Shown: positions 19,232-32,010 of the stretch, piece after piece
Layout of the letters: each line of letters starts with the position of its first letter
Numbering within the stretch: the first letter of the stretch is position 1
Source: Hyphomicrobiales bacterium
GTDB taxonomy: Bacteria; Pseudomonadota; Alphaproteobacteria; Rhizobiales; Rhizobiaceae
Assembly (NCBI GenBank): GCA_900468625.1
Contig: UBUL01000001.1
Span: 292,440-356,439 of the forward strand
DNA length: 64,000 bases
Direction: 5' to 3'
Translations under genes and position numbers: made by a program
The notes under the pieces: model-generated
The model's database searches: none
Told to the model about the DNA's origin: nothing
Seen by the model: the letters and a program-made list of their open reading frames with translations, nothing else

Positions 19232-20119
19232 TTATTTCAAAGCGGCGATCAGCGCCTTCAGCTCATTTTCGATGGTCGGACGGATATCCGCACGCGCCAG
19301 CGAGAAGGCGACGTTGGCGAGAATGAAGCCATCCTTCGCGCCGCAGTCGAAGGTCTGCCCCTGGAAATGGTAGCCCGCGAAGTCCTGCGTCTGCGCCAGC
19401 TTCAGCATGCCGTCCGTCAGCTGGATCTCGTTGCCGGCACCGCGCTCCTGGCTTTCCAGGATGCGGAAGATTTCCGGCTGCAGGATATAGCGGCCGTTGA
19501 TGAAGAAATTGGACGGAGCCGTACCCTTGGCCGGCTTTTCGACCATTTCCGTGATGCGGAAACCGTTGCCGATCGTCTCACCGACGCCGACGATACCGTA
19601 TTTATGGGTCTGATCGGGCGCACATTCTTCGACGGCGATGACGTTGCCGCCGCTGTGCTCGTAAAGTTCGATCATGCCCTTCATGCAGCCCTTTTCGGCG
19701 CGCATGACCATATCGGGCAAAAGCAGAGCGAAGGGCTCGTCGCCAACGATCTCGCGGGCGCACCAGACGGCATGGCCGAGGCCGAGCGGCTCCTGCTGGC
19801 GTGTGAAGCTCGCCGTGCCTGCCTTCGGCAGCAGACCGTTCAGCAGCGAAAGTTCGGCATTCTTGTTGCGCTGGCGCAGCGTCTGCTCGAGTTCGAACTG
19901 AATATCGAAATAGTCTTCGATGACGTGCTTGCTGCGGCCCGTGACGAACACGAAATGCTCGATACCGGCTTCCATCGCCTCGTCGACGACATACTGGATA
20001 ACCGGCTTGTCCACGACGGTCAGCATCTCCTTCGGCACCGCCTTGGTCGCCGGCAAAAACCGCGTCCCTAGTCCGGCGACCGGAAATACTGCCTTACGAA
20101 CCTTCTTATGCTGTCCCAC
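19232..20119 (-). CDS. galU: UTP-glucose-1-phosphate uridylyltransferase
   Basis: 295 residues. It has the nucleotidyltransferase signature [20 protein letters not shown] at the N-terminus and [20 protein letters not shown] and [18 protein letters not shown] further on. It makes UDP-glucose for exopolysaccharide, lipopolysaccharide and cyclic glucans. In Sinorhizobium the equivalent is called exoN. It converges with the beta-barrel gene and is divergent from the lytic transglycosylase. A 14-bp palindrome lies 24-37 bp upstream of its start. Confidence 0.95.
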   Translation of the reverse strand: MGQHKKVRKAVFPVAGLGTRFLPATKAVPKEMLTVVDKPVIQYVVDEAMEAGIEHFVFVTGRSKHVIEDYFDIQFELEQTLRQRNKNAELSLLNGLLPKAGTASFTRQQEPLGLGHAVWCAREIVGDEPFALLLPDMVMRAEKGCMKGMIELYEHSGGNVIAVEECAPDQTHKYGIVGVGETIGNGFRITEMVEKPAKGTAPSNFFINGRYILQPEIFRILESQERGAGNEIQLTDGMLKLAQTQDFAGYHFQGQTFDCGAKDGFILANVAFSLARADIRPTIENELKALIAALK

Positions 20120-20142
20120 TCATACCTCCTGGGCATTAAAAT

Positions 20143-20156
20143 GCTTGGCGCCAAGC
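20143..20156. promoter_or_regulatory. Palindrome in the galU upstream region
   Basis: GCTTGGCGCCAAGC is a perfect 14-bp palindrome, 24 bp before the galU start. Flanking AAT/ATT extends it imperfectly. It is a candidate operator for galU; the regulator is unknown. Confidence 0.55.
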
Positions 20157-20322
20157 CATTCTAGAAGTCAGTAGATTAAATTTGCTACCGTTTTGCAAAT
20201 AATGACTGACCCCGACTTCCATGGTAAAGAATTTGTTGACTTCGTTCCTTTAGTGTCACGCTTGGGCCGATGCCATGCGCATCGCCGCACCGAAATCCAA
20301 CGATTGATGGACAAGGCTGTAG

Positions 20323-21546
20323 ATGACCGTAATCCGTAAACACTCCCTTCGTGGTCTCGCTTTGGCGCTCGCGCTCGGCGCCTTGGCGGGATTCCTTCCC
20401 GTCAACGCCAATGCAGACCCTGGGTTCCAGAAATGGATCGCGGGCTTTTACGCGACCGCCGCAAAGAGCGGCATCACGCAGTCGACCTATCGCAATGCAT
20501 TTGCCGGCGTGACGGACCCCGACCCCACGGTCCTCGAAAAGGCGCAGTACCAACCGGAATTCAAGTCCCAAATCTGGGATTACCTCGACTCCCGTGTCAA
20601 TCCCTATACTGTCGATATTGGCCGGAAGATGGCGGTCAAATATGCCTCCACACTGCGCGGGCTCGAACAGCGCTTCGGCGTCGATCGAAACGTCATGCTG
20701 GCGATCTGGTCGATGGAGTCGAATTACGGCGCCGTTCTCGCCAAGAACGATCGGCTGCACTATGTGCCTCGCGCGCTCGCGACGCTCGCCTATGCCGATC
20801 CCAAGCGGGCGGGCTATGCCAAGAAGCAGCTCATCGCCGCGCTGAAGATCCTGCAGAAGGGCGACATCTCGCGCAACGAGCTGAACGGTTCCTGGGCCGG
20901 CGCCATGGGTCATACGCAGTTCATTCCGACCAGCTACCTGCTCTATGCCGTGGATGCCGACGGCAGCGGCCATCCCGATATCTGGAACTCCATTCCCGAT
21001 GCGTTGGCGACGACGGCCAATCTCCTCGCCAAGAACGGCTGGGAAACTGGCCGCACCTGGGGCTATGAAGTCGTCGTACCGCCGGGCGGCAGCGCTCAGG
21101 CAGGCAAGACGCACACCGTTGCCCAGTGGGCAGCCCTCGGCTTCGTGCGCCCCAACGGCAAGGCCTTCCGGCAGACTTCGGACCGCGCGCAACTGAAGAT
21201 GCCTGGTGGCCCGAACGGCCCCGGCTTCCTGATGACCGGCAACTTCTTCACCGTCAAGCGCTACAACGCCTCCGACAGCTATGCTCTTGCCGTTGGACTG
21301 CTCGCAGACCAGATCGCCGGCTATGGTGGCATGCAGCAATCCTGGCCACGCCCGAGCGGTACGCTCGACGTCAAGCAGAAGTTCGAGTTGCAGACGCGCC
21401 TGAAGCAGCTCGGCTATTATGACGGCGTGGTTGACGGCAATTTCGGATCGGGCTCCAAGGCTGCGATATCAGCCGTTCAGGAGCGCATGGGTCTGGATGC
21501 GGATGGCGAACCGTCGATGAACCTGCTGAAGGCCTTGCGCAAGTAA
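20323..21546 (+). CDS. Lytic murein transglycosylase (MltB-like, SLT_2) with peptidoglycan-binding domain
   Basis: 407 residues. A signal peptide ends NANA. The catalytic MltB-type domain (about 30-330) has the Glu in MLAIWSMESNYGAVL (about residue 132) and GAMGHTQFIPTSYLLYAVDADG. A C-terminal PG_binding_1 domain (about 345-405) carries QTRLKQLGYYDGVVDGNFG. It cleaves peptidoglycan glycan strands to anhydromuropeptides in the periplasm. No lipobox is seen, so it is a soluble form, unlike E. coli MltB. The next gene starts about 80 bp downstream and may be co-transcribed. Confidence 0.93.
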   Translation: MTVIRKHSLRGLALALALGALAGFLPVNANADPGFQKWIAGFYATAAKSGITQSTYRNAFAGVTDPDPTVLEKAQYQPEFKSQIWDYLDSRVNPYTVDIGRKMAVKYASTLRGLEQRFGVDRNVMLAIWSMESNYGAVLAKNDRLHYVPRALATLAYADPKRAGYAKKQLIAALKILQKGDISRNELNGSWAGAMGHTQFIPTSYLLYAVDADGSGHPDIWNSIPDALATTANLLAKNGWETGRTWGYEVVVPPGGSAQAGKTHTVAQWAALGFVRPNGKAFRQTSDRAQLKMPGGPNGPGFLMTGNFFTVKRYNASDSYALAVGLLADQIAGYGGMQQSWPRPSGTLDVKQKFELQTRLKQLGYYDGVVDGNFGSGSKAAISAVQERMGLDADGEPSMNLLKALRK

Positions 21547-21623
21547 GCCGCCTCAAGCGAATTCGGGGCGCCGGACGGTGAAATCGTCGCCATGCGGCCG
21601 GGATCGTGAGCGGAAAAGAAGCT

Positions 21624-22814
21624 ATGATAAGACGACCTGCCCGCGCGACCATGGCAACCGTGAGAATTGTTCTAACGGCGTTACTCTCCGCCGTCATCGC
21701 ACTCGGCTGCCTGTCGGACATGGCTGAGGCGCAGGAACGCCCGCGCAGAAATCTGTTCGACATGCTCTTCGGCACCCGCGAGCCCGACTACCCCGATCAG
21801 CCCGTGGAGCAGCCACCGCCAAGACGCAAGATACAGCCACGAAAGCGGCCGACGCCGCCGCCACGCCAGCCGGTCGCGCAGCCGGAAACGCCGCCGCCGG
21901 CTGAAAAGCTTCCCGACGCCAAAACCATCCTCGTTGTCGGCGACTTCCTGGCAAGCGGACTGGCCACCGGGCTGTCGGACGCTTTCTCCACCTCCCCCGG
22001 CGTCGTCGTCCAGGGGCGCGGCAACGTCGCATCCGGCCTTGTTCGTCAGGACTACTACAACTGGCCGCAGCAATTGCCCGGGATGATCGACCAGCTGAAA
22101 CCGGCCATGGTCGTCGTCATGCTCGGCGCCAACGACCGCCAGCAGATGATCGGCGACGGGCTCAACGAGAAATACGGCACCGATCCGTGGTTTCTCGCCT
22201 ACGAGGAGCGCGTGCAGCAATTCGCCAAGCTGGTAACGAGCCGCCACATCCCGCTGCTTTGGGTGGGACTGCCTTCCTTCGGCTCGGACCAGCTGACGGC
22301 CAGCGCAGTCAAGCTCAACCAGATCTTTCAAAGCCAGACGACAAGCGTCGGTGGAGAGTTCATAGACATCTGGGACGGCTTTGCCGATCAGAGCGGCCAA
22401 TTCATCGTGACCGGCTCCGATATCAACGGCCAGCAGGTGCGGTTGAGAACGGCTGATGGTGTCAACTTGACGGCCGCAGGCAAGCGCAAACTCGCCTTCT
22501 ATCTCGAAAAGTCCGCACGCCGGATATTGGGCGATCAGGCAAGTCCCGACATCACCCGCCTCGACACGAACAATCCGTTACCTGCACAACAGGCCAATCT
22601 TCCCGGCGCGGAATCGGAAAAGATTACGCGTACCCAGCCGATCAGCCTTTCGGACCCGGATCTCGATGGCGGCTCGCAGCTTCTGGGCGGCGCACCAGCT
22701 CCGGCGGCAACGGCACCATCGCCCCGCGATCTTCTGGTCGAGAAGGGCCTGATGGACCCGGCGCCGGCAGGGCGCGTGGACGACTATCGTTTGCCGGGAT
22801 CGGTGGCGCGATAG
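21624..22814 (+). CDS. DUF459 / SGNH-fold periplasmic protein without catalytic Ser or His
   Basis: 396 residues from ATG 21624; an alternative GTG lies at 21606. A signal peptide ends MAEA, then a Pro/Arg-rich spacer (about 55-95). The SGNH-fold domain (about 100-300) is recognisable from ILVVGDFLASGLATGL, VVVMLGANDRQ and RTADGVNLTAAGKRKLA. In an active GDSL enzyme the first motif is GDS and the last is DxxH. Here Phe108 replaces Ser and Asn replaces His, so it is probably not a hydrolase by the usual mechanism. It follows the lytic transglycosylase, which suggests an envelope role. The C-terminal 90 residues look disordered. Confidence 0.85.
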   Translation: MIRRPARATMATVRIVLTALLSAVIALGCLSDMAEAQERPRRNLFDMLFGTREPDYPDQPVEQPPPRRKIQPRKRPTPPPRQPVAQPETPPPAEKLPDAKTILVVGDFLASGLATGLSDAFSTSPGVVVQGRGNVASGLVRQDYYNWPQQLPGMIDQLKPAMVVVMLGANDRQQMIGDGLNEKYGTDPWFLAYEERVQQFAKLVTSRHIPLLWVGLPSFGSDQLTASAVKLNQIFQSQTTSVGGEFIDIWDGFADQSGQFIVTGSDINGQQVRLRTADGVNLTAAGKRKLAFYLEKSARRILGDQASPDITRLDTNNPLPAQQANLPGAESEKITRTQPISLSDPDLDGGSQLLGGAPAPAATAPSPRDLLVEKGLMDPAPAGRVDDYRLPGSVAR

Positions 22815-22830
22815 GTGTCGCGGATGCGGT

Positions 22831-22859
22831 TTGACAATGTCGCGACCCGCCAATAGAAG
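22831..22859 (+). promoter_or_regulatory. Candidate sigma-70 promoter for the aaRS-like gene
   Basis: TTGACA (22831-22836), 17-bp spacer, TAGAAG (22854-22859). It lies just after the stop of the DUF459 gene and would give a leader of about 115 nt. Confidence 0.55.
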
Positions 22860-22865
22860 AACTGC

Positions 22866-22967
22866 ATGAGCATCGACAGCGCAGATCAGATCGATCGTTA
22901 CCGCACCTGCCCGCAGGCTGCGGTTTTGCGCGCTTTCTCCGGCCGAGGTCTCCGCGTCCAGTCGTGA
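22866..22967 (+). CDS. Possible 33-codon upstream ORF in the leader of the aaRS-like gene
   Basis: ATG at 22866, 6 bp after the putative -10 element, so it could be translated near-leaderless; an AGAAGAA stretch precedes it. It ends TGA 22965-22967, 15 bp before the aaRS-like start. Within it ACCGCA (22910-22915) and TGCGGT (22919-22924 region) form a hairpin followed by TTTTGCG, an attenuator-like arrangement. No homologue is recognised, and it may be non-coding. Confidence 0.25.
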   Translation: MSIDSADQIDRYRTCPQAAVLRAFSGRGLRVQS

Positions 22968-22982
22968 CGGTCGGAGGCGTTG

Positions 22983-23801
22983 ATGCGTCCGGCGGCGGCT
23001 GGACGTAAAGCCCCACCTCAAGACATCAACGTTGCCCATGGAGAATGGCGCGTGCTCAATATCTATAACGTCAATTCGCTGGTTCACTGGGAAGAGCGAG
23101 ACATCAAGCTGCGCGACGATTTCGTTCGCTTCTTTTCCGATGAAGTTGCCGGCTTTCTGCGATCCGAAAACCAGGCATGGAATATCCGAAGGGTCGAAGC
23201 TCCGGCCCTGATGCCGCGAAACCTCGTCTCCGACGCATATTCCAACGCGGACATATGGGTCCAGGAACAGGTCTCCAAGACCGATGCCGAACTGGTGCTG
23301 CGGCCGGAAACCACACCGTCAACCTATATCTACATGCAGCACTTGCTCGGAAATCATTCAAGAACGCGGCTGCCGCTATGCGTCTGGCAGGCCGGGAAGT
23401 CCTATCGACGTGAGCAGGACCAACCGAGCAAGCATGTGCGGCTCAAGGAATTCTGGCAGCTCGAATTCCAATGCGCGTTCACCGCCGACAGCGGCAATGA
23501 TTACCATGCCGCCTCACTGGAACCGGTTCGCCGAATGATCGCCTCAGTCATTCATCTGCCGACCCGGATCGTGCCGTCCGATCGCCTTCCGGCCTATTCC
23601 GAGGTCACCATGGATATCGAAGTCGGCAACGGCGACAAATGGATGGAAGTCTGCTCGATTTCGAGACGCACGGACTTCCCGCAGCGCTATCGCAGCCAGC
23701 CGAAGAAAGGCCCGGCCATAGACCACGATGTCGCAGTGCTCGAAATCGCCATCGGCCTCGACCGCTGTGTCTACAACTGGAACATCGCCGCAAGCCGATA
23801 A
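22983..23801 (+). CDS. Stand-alone class II aminoacyl-tRNA synthetase catalytic domain (GlyRS-like)
   Basis: 272 residues from ATG 22983 (GGAGG before it); GTG 23052 is an alternative. Class II catalytic-core landmarks are in order: LVLRPETTPSTYIYMQ (compare the RPETAQG region of GlyRS) at about 105-118, motif 2 SYRREQD...RLKEFWQLEFQ at 140-162 with the ATP-binding Arg, EVCSISRRTDF at about 222-232 (compare the GlyRS RTDYDL segment), and motif 3 LEIAIGLDR ending at Arg261. No anticodon-binding domain is present: the protein ends 11 residues after motif 3. It therefore probably activates an amino acid but charges something other than a normal tRNA. It is likely cytosolic. The biological acceptor is unknown. 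Confidence 0.75.
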   Translation: MRPAAAGRKAPPQDINVAHGEWRVLNIYNVNSLVHWEERDIKLRDDFVRFFSDEVAGFLRSENQAWNIRRVEAPALMPRNLVSDAYSNADIWVQEQVSKTDAELVLRPETTPSTYIYMQHLLGNHSRTRLPLCVWQAGKSYRREQDQPSKHVRLKEFWQLEFQCAFTADSGNDYHAASLEPVRRMIASVIHLPTRIVPSDRLPAYSEVTMDIEVGNGDKWMEVCSISRRTDFPQRYRSQPKKGPAIDHDVAVLEIAIGLDRCVYNWNIAASR

Positions 23802-23806
23802 CGACA

Positions 23807-23835
23807 AAGGCCGGGTTCATCGCGAGCCCGGCCTT
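23807..23835. terminator. Hairpin between the convergent aaRS-like gene and gltD
   Basis: AAGGCCGGG (23807-23815) pairs perfectly with CCCGGCCTT (23827-23835). No long T-tract follows on either strand, so it is a weak intrinsic terminator that may serve both genes. Confidence 0.6.
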
Positions 23836-23864
23836 CGATCATTGCAGGAAAACAGCGGTAAAGC

Positions 23865-25319
23865 TCAGCTCGGCAGAACCGTCGACCCCATCAGGGCCTC
23901 GTCGATCGCGCGGGCTGCCTGGCGGCCCTCGCGGATCGCCCAGACCACCAGCGACTGGCCGCGGCGAACGTCGCCGGCGGTCCAGAGCTTGTCGACCGAG
24001 GTCTTGTAATCCTTGTCGTTGGCAACGACGTTGGTCGAACCGCGGCGGTCGGTATTCACAGTCAGCTTGCCGTCGAGTTCCTTGAGCACGCTGTCGGTGA
24101 ACGGGCCGCGGAAGCCGATGGCGATGAAGGCGAGATCGGCGCGGATGACGAATTCCGTGCCGGCGATCGGCTTGCGGCGCTCATCCACTTCGCAGCACTT
24201 CACGCCGGTCAGCACGCCGTCTTCGCCGATGAATTCGAGCGTTGCGACCTGGAATTCGCGAACCGCACCTTCGGCCTGCGAGGAAGAGGTGCGCATCTTC
24301 GTCGCCCAGAAGGGCCAAACGGCGAGCTTATCTTCCTTTTCCGGCGGCTGCGGACGAATGTCGAGCTGGGTCACCTTCACCGCGCCCTGGCGGAATGCCG
24401 TGCCGACGCAATCGGAGGCGGTATCGCCACCGCCGACGACGACGACATGCTTGCCGCCGGCGAGGATCGGATCGGCAGGCCAGCCGACGCTGTCGATGTT
24501 TTCGCGACCGACACGGCGGTTCTGCTGCACGAGATAGGGCATGGCGTCATGAACACCGGCCAGCGTCGCGCCGGGGATGCCCGCTTCGCGCGGAGTTTCC
24601 GAGCCGCCGCAATAGAGCACGGCATCATAATCGGCCAGGAGCTGCTCCATCTTGACGTCGATGCCGACATTGACGCCGCAATGGAAGGTGACGCCTTCGC
24701 CCTTCATCTGCTCGACGCGGCGATCGATGAAGTTCTTCTCCATCTTGAAATCCGGGATTCCATAGCGCAGCAAGCCGCCCGGCTTGCTTTCGCGCTCATA
24801 GAGATGAACGTCGTGACCGGCGCGGCCAAGCTGCTGGGCGGCTGCCATGCCGGCAGGGCCGGAGCCGATGATCGCGACCTTCTTGCCCGTATGCACGGTT
24901 GCCGGCTGCGGCCGGATGAAGCCGAGCTCATAGGCCTTATCGGCAATCGCCTGCTCCACGGTCTTGATGGCGACCGGTGCGTCTTCCAGGTTCAGCGTGC
25001 AGGCTTCCTCGCAAGGTGCGGGGCAGACGCGGCCGGTGAATTCCGGGAAGTTGTTGGTCGAATGCAGGTTGTGGATCGCCTGTTCCCAATTGTTGTTGTA
25101 AACGAGGTCGTTCCAATCGGGGATCTGGTTGTGCACCGGGCAGCCGGTTGGGCCGTGGCAATAGGGAATGCCGCAGTCCATGCAGCGAGCTGCCTGTTTC
25201 TGCACTTCCTGGTCCGACATGGGGATCGTAAATTCGCGGAAATGCCGGATGCGATCCGACGCCGGCTGATACTTCGCCACCTGCCGGTCGATTTCCAAGA
25301 AGCCTGTTACCTTGCCCAT
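23865..25319 (-). CDS. gltD: Glutamate synthase (NADPH) small subunit
   Basis: 484 residues. The N-terminal Fe-S region has CMDCGIPYCHGPTGCPVHN and RVCPAPCEEACTLN, supplying the cysteines of two 4Fe-4S clusters. An FAD-binding GSGPAGMAAAQQLGRAG and an NADPH-binding VVVGGGDTASDCVGTA follow. It passes electrons from NADPH to GltB for reductive transfer of the glutamine amide to 2-oxoglutarate. It lies 175 bp downstream of gltB in the same direction, the usual operon order. An AGGAGC/GCTCCT hairpin (25343-25359) lies just before its start and may affect relative expression. Confidence 0.96.
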   Translation of the reverse strand: MGKVTGFLEIDRQVAKYQPASDRIRHFREFTIPMSDQEVQKQAARCMDCGIPYCHGPTGCPVHNQIPDWNDLVYNNNWEQAIHNLHSTNNFPEFTGRVCPAPCEEACTLNLEDAPVAIKTVEQAIADKAYELGFIRPQPATVHTGKKVAIIGSGPAGMAAAQQLGRAGHDVHLYERESKPGGLLRYGIPDFKMEKNFIDRRVEQMKGEGVTFHCGVNVGIDVKMEQLLADYDAVLYCGGSETPREAGIPGATLAGVHDAMPYLVQQNRRVGRENIDSVGWPADPILAGGKHVVVVGGGDTASDCVGTAFRQGAVKVTQLDIRPQPPEKEDKLAVWPFWATKMRTSSSQAEGAVREFQVATLEFIGEDGVLTGVKCCEVDERRKPIAGTEFVIRADLAFIAIGFRGPFTDSVLKELDGKLTVNTDRRGSTNVVANDKDYKTSVDKLWTAGDVRRGQSLVVWAIREGRQAARAIDEALMGSTVLPS

Positions 25320-25342
25320 GCTTTCGTTTCCTCACTCAAAAG

Positions 25343-25359
25343 AGGAGCTCGCGGCTCCT
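25343..25359 (-). promoter_or_regulatory. Hairpin in the gltB-gltD intergenic region
   Basis: AGGAGC and GCTCCT (perfect 6 bp) around a CGCGA loop, 24-40 bp before the gltD start. On the minus strand it is followed by CTTTTG. It may act as a weak attenuator or mRNA-stability element; this is inferred from position only. Confidence 0.4.
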
Positions 25360-25494
25360 GTGCCTGAGGGTCATCTCGGTTTCCCTGCCGGCACTTTAAT
25401 TCAAATCCGATTCCGCTGTTCGACAGTCGCGATCGCCATGGCGGCGACCGCAATGCGAGGCGAAACCCTCGGCTGGCTTCAGAACCGGGGCGGA

Positions 25495-30225
<4,731 letters not shown>

Positions 30226-30791
30226 CGTCTTCCCTCCGGTAAGGCCCGCGTCGCGGGCGCTCCTTCGTCCCGCGCGGTCCGTTTCCGGGGCCGACGCGCG
30301 ACAGCTCTGTTGCATTGTGAAGATCCGGCCGCGAACCATGACCCCTTGAGTGGAGCCCGTCGTCAGCGTTCCGCGCCTTGCTATTCCACCGCCGCACTGC
30401 CCGCCGCCTGAAAGGCTTGAAAAGCATGCTCCCGGTAACTATAGCTCGAAATCCCGACATCGTCAGGACCTCCAGCGCATCTTCGGCCTCGGCGGCCAAA
30501 ATAGGACAGCAACCCTGTCCTAATTCATCAGCTCTATGCCAGAAAGCTTCCGCCTTCGCAAGAGCAAAACGGCAAAAATTCGTCGATGAAAGACGGAAGA
30601 TTGCCTTTGCTGCATAAATCAAGCAATAAAGTTTCGCTGCGGCGCATCATTTTATTTGTTGATTGCGTAGATCAATTTCTGTGATGCATTCTTCAAGCTC
30701 GTGCGCTTGATAGGTTTTTGCATTGGCGTAATGTCTCGCCGACCCTATTTATCTCAGCTGCAATTCACTCTCTACAATTGGTGCACTTTCC
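30226..30791. other. Divergent intergenic region between gltB and the threonine aldolase gene
   Basis: 566 bp without a supportable gene. It holds an 8-bp perfect inverted repeat at 30503-30523 and a candidate sigma-70 promoter for the plus-strand gene: TTGATA (30707-30712), 16-bp spacer, TAATGT (30729-30734). GC content falls clearly between about 30600 and 30780. TTGAT/ATCAA at 30659-30675 has a 7-bp spacer and so is not a FixK box. Confidence 0.6.
30503..30523. promoter_or_regulatory. Operator-like inverted repeat TAGGACAG-N5-CTGTCCTA
   Basis: Perfect 8-bp arms at 30503-30510 and 30516-30523 with spacer CAACC, in the gltB/threonine aldolase divergent region. Size and symmetry suit a dimeric repressor site. 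The regulator is not known. Confidence 0.6.
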
Positions 30792-31838
30792 ATGTTTTTT
30801 GCCTCCGATAATTGGGCTGGCGCCCACTCCAAGATCGCTGAACGTCTTCTCGCAGAGTCGGGAGGTTTTGCGACCGCCTATGGCTTGAGCGAGCTGGATC
30901 GGAAGGTGGAGACGAAGTTTTCGGAGATCTTCGAGCTCGACGTTGCCATCTTCTTCGTTGCGACCGGTTCTGCCGCCAATTCATTGTCGCTCGCCAGCGT
31001 CCAGAAGCCGGGAGGTATCACCTTCTGCCATAGCGAGGCACATGTGGCCGAGGACGAATGCGGTTCGCCGGATTTCTTCAGCAGCGCACGGCTGGCAACC
31101 GTCAGCGGCGCGGCCGGCAAGATCGATCCTGGAGCGCTTGCCGCCAAGATCGCCCGCTTCCCGCAGGACGCCGTGCATCATGGCCGCGCCGCTGCGGTAA
31201 CGATTACCCAGGCGACGGAAATCGGCACGGTCTATTCGCTGGATGAGATCGACGCCATCGCCGCCGCCGCCAAGGCGAACGGCCTGCCGCTGCACATGGA
31301 TGGCGCGCGGTTCGCCAACGCCCTGGTCGCGCTCGGCACTACGCCGGCCGAGATGACGTGGAAGCGCGGCGTCGATATCCTCTCTTTCGGCGGCACCAAG
31401 AACGGCTGCTGGTGCGCCGAGGCGATCGTCTTCTTCGATCCCGGGAAGGCAAAGGAGATGCACTTCATCCGCAAGCGCGCCGCCCAGCTTTTCTCCAAGT
31501 CGCGCTTCATAGCCTCCCAGTTTGACGGCTATTTCCAGGATGGCCTCTGGCTCGATCTTGCCCGCCACTCCAACGGCATGGCCGATCGCCTGCGCTCCGG
31601 CCTGGAGAAGACCCATGGCGCCCGCCTTGCATGGCCGACTACCTCCAACGAGGTTTTCGCGATCGTCCCGAAATCCTCCGCCAAGACTGCCGAGGACAAG
31701 GGAGCGAAGTTCTACGAATGGCCGATCCCGGAATCGCAGCCGGGTCTGGTCGGCAGCGATGAGACGCTGATCCGCCTTGTGACCAGCTTTGCCACGACCG
31801 AAGCCCATGTGGCAAATTTCCTTGCCTGCTTGGCCTGA
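30792..31838 (+). CDS. ltaE: Threonine aldolase family protein (low-specificity L-threonine aldolase)
   Basis: 348 residues of PLP fold type I. The likely PLP lysine is in DILSFGGTKNGCWCAEA (about residue 205), preceded by the Asp/Arg region LHMDGARFANAL. N-terminal landmarks are FASDNWAGAHSKI and FFVATGSAANSLSL. It cleaves L-threonine or L-allo-threonine to glycine and acetaldehyde in the cytosol. The relatively divergent N-terminus means beta-eliminating or related lyases of the same superfamily cannot be excluded. It converges on a LysR gene and appears monocistronic. Confidence 0.87.
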   Translation: MFFASDNWAGAHSKIAERLLAESGGFATAYGLSELDRKVETKFSEIFELDVAIFFVATGSAANSLSLASVQKPGGITFCHSEAHVAEDECGSPDFFSSARLATVSGAAGKIDPGALAAKIARFPQDAVHHGRAAAVTITQATEIGTVYSLDEIDAIAAAAKANGLPLHMDGARFANALVALGTTPAEMTWKRGVDILSFGGTKNGCWCAEAIVFFDPGKAKEMHFIRKRAAQLFSKSRFIASQFDGYFQDGLWLDLARHSNGMADRLRSGLEKTHGARLAWPTTSNEVFAIVPKSSAKTAEDKGAKFYEWPIPESQPGLVGSDETLIRLVTSFATTEAHVANFLACLA

Positions 31839-31846
31839 CCCCGCAT

Positions 31847-31887
31847 GAAAAAAAGCGCCGGAGCCAGCTTCAGAGCTGGACGGCGCT
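31847..31887 (-). terminator. Intrinsic terminator on the minus strand, downstream of the LysR gene
   Basis: AGCGCCG (31854-31860) pairs with CGGCGCT (31881-31887), with inner CCAGCT/AGCTGG arms. On the minus strand the hairpin is followed by seven T residues (A-tract at 31848-31854), so it terminates leftward transcription. It lies about 125 bp beyond the LysR stop and may also limit ltaE read-through. Confidence 0.85.
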
Positions 31888-32010
31888 CATAATGGGGGCA
31901 AGAGGTCAATTTTGATTGCGATGAGCGATCATTGCGGAGTTCGATAAATCGTCGTGATCGGACGCTGATGGGAAACGGCTTTTAGCGATACTTTATAAAT
32001 GCTTCTGCCG

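Noticed and set aside
30659-30675. TTGAT/ATCAA resembling a FixK/FNR box upstream of ltaE
   Set aside because: The half-sites are 7 bp apart; FixK and FNR boxes need 4 bp.
31895-31925. CCCCATTA-like sequence on the minus strand as an RpoH promoter
   Set aside because: No -35 at a suitable distance, and it would transcribe only the terminator hairpin.
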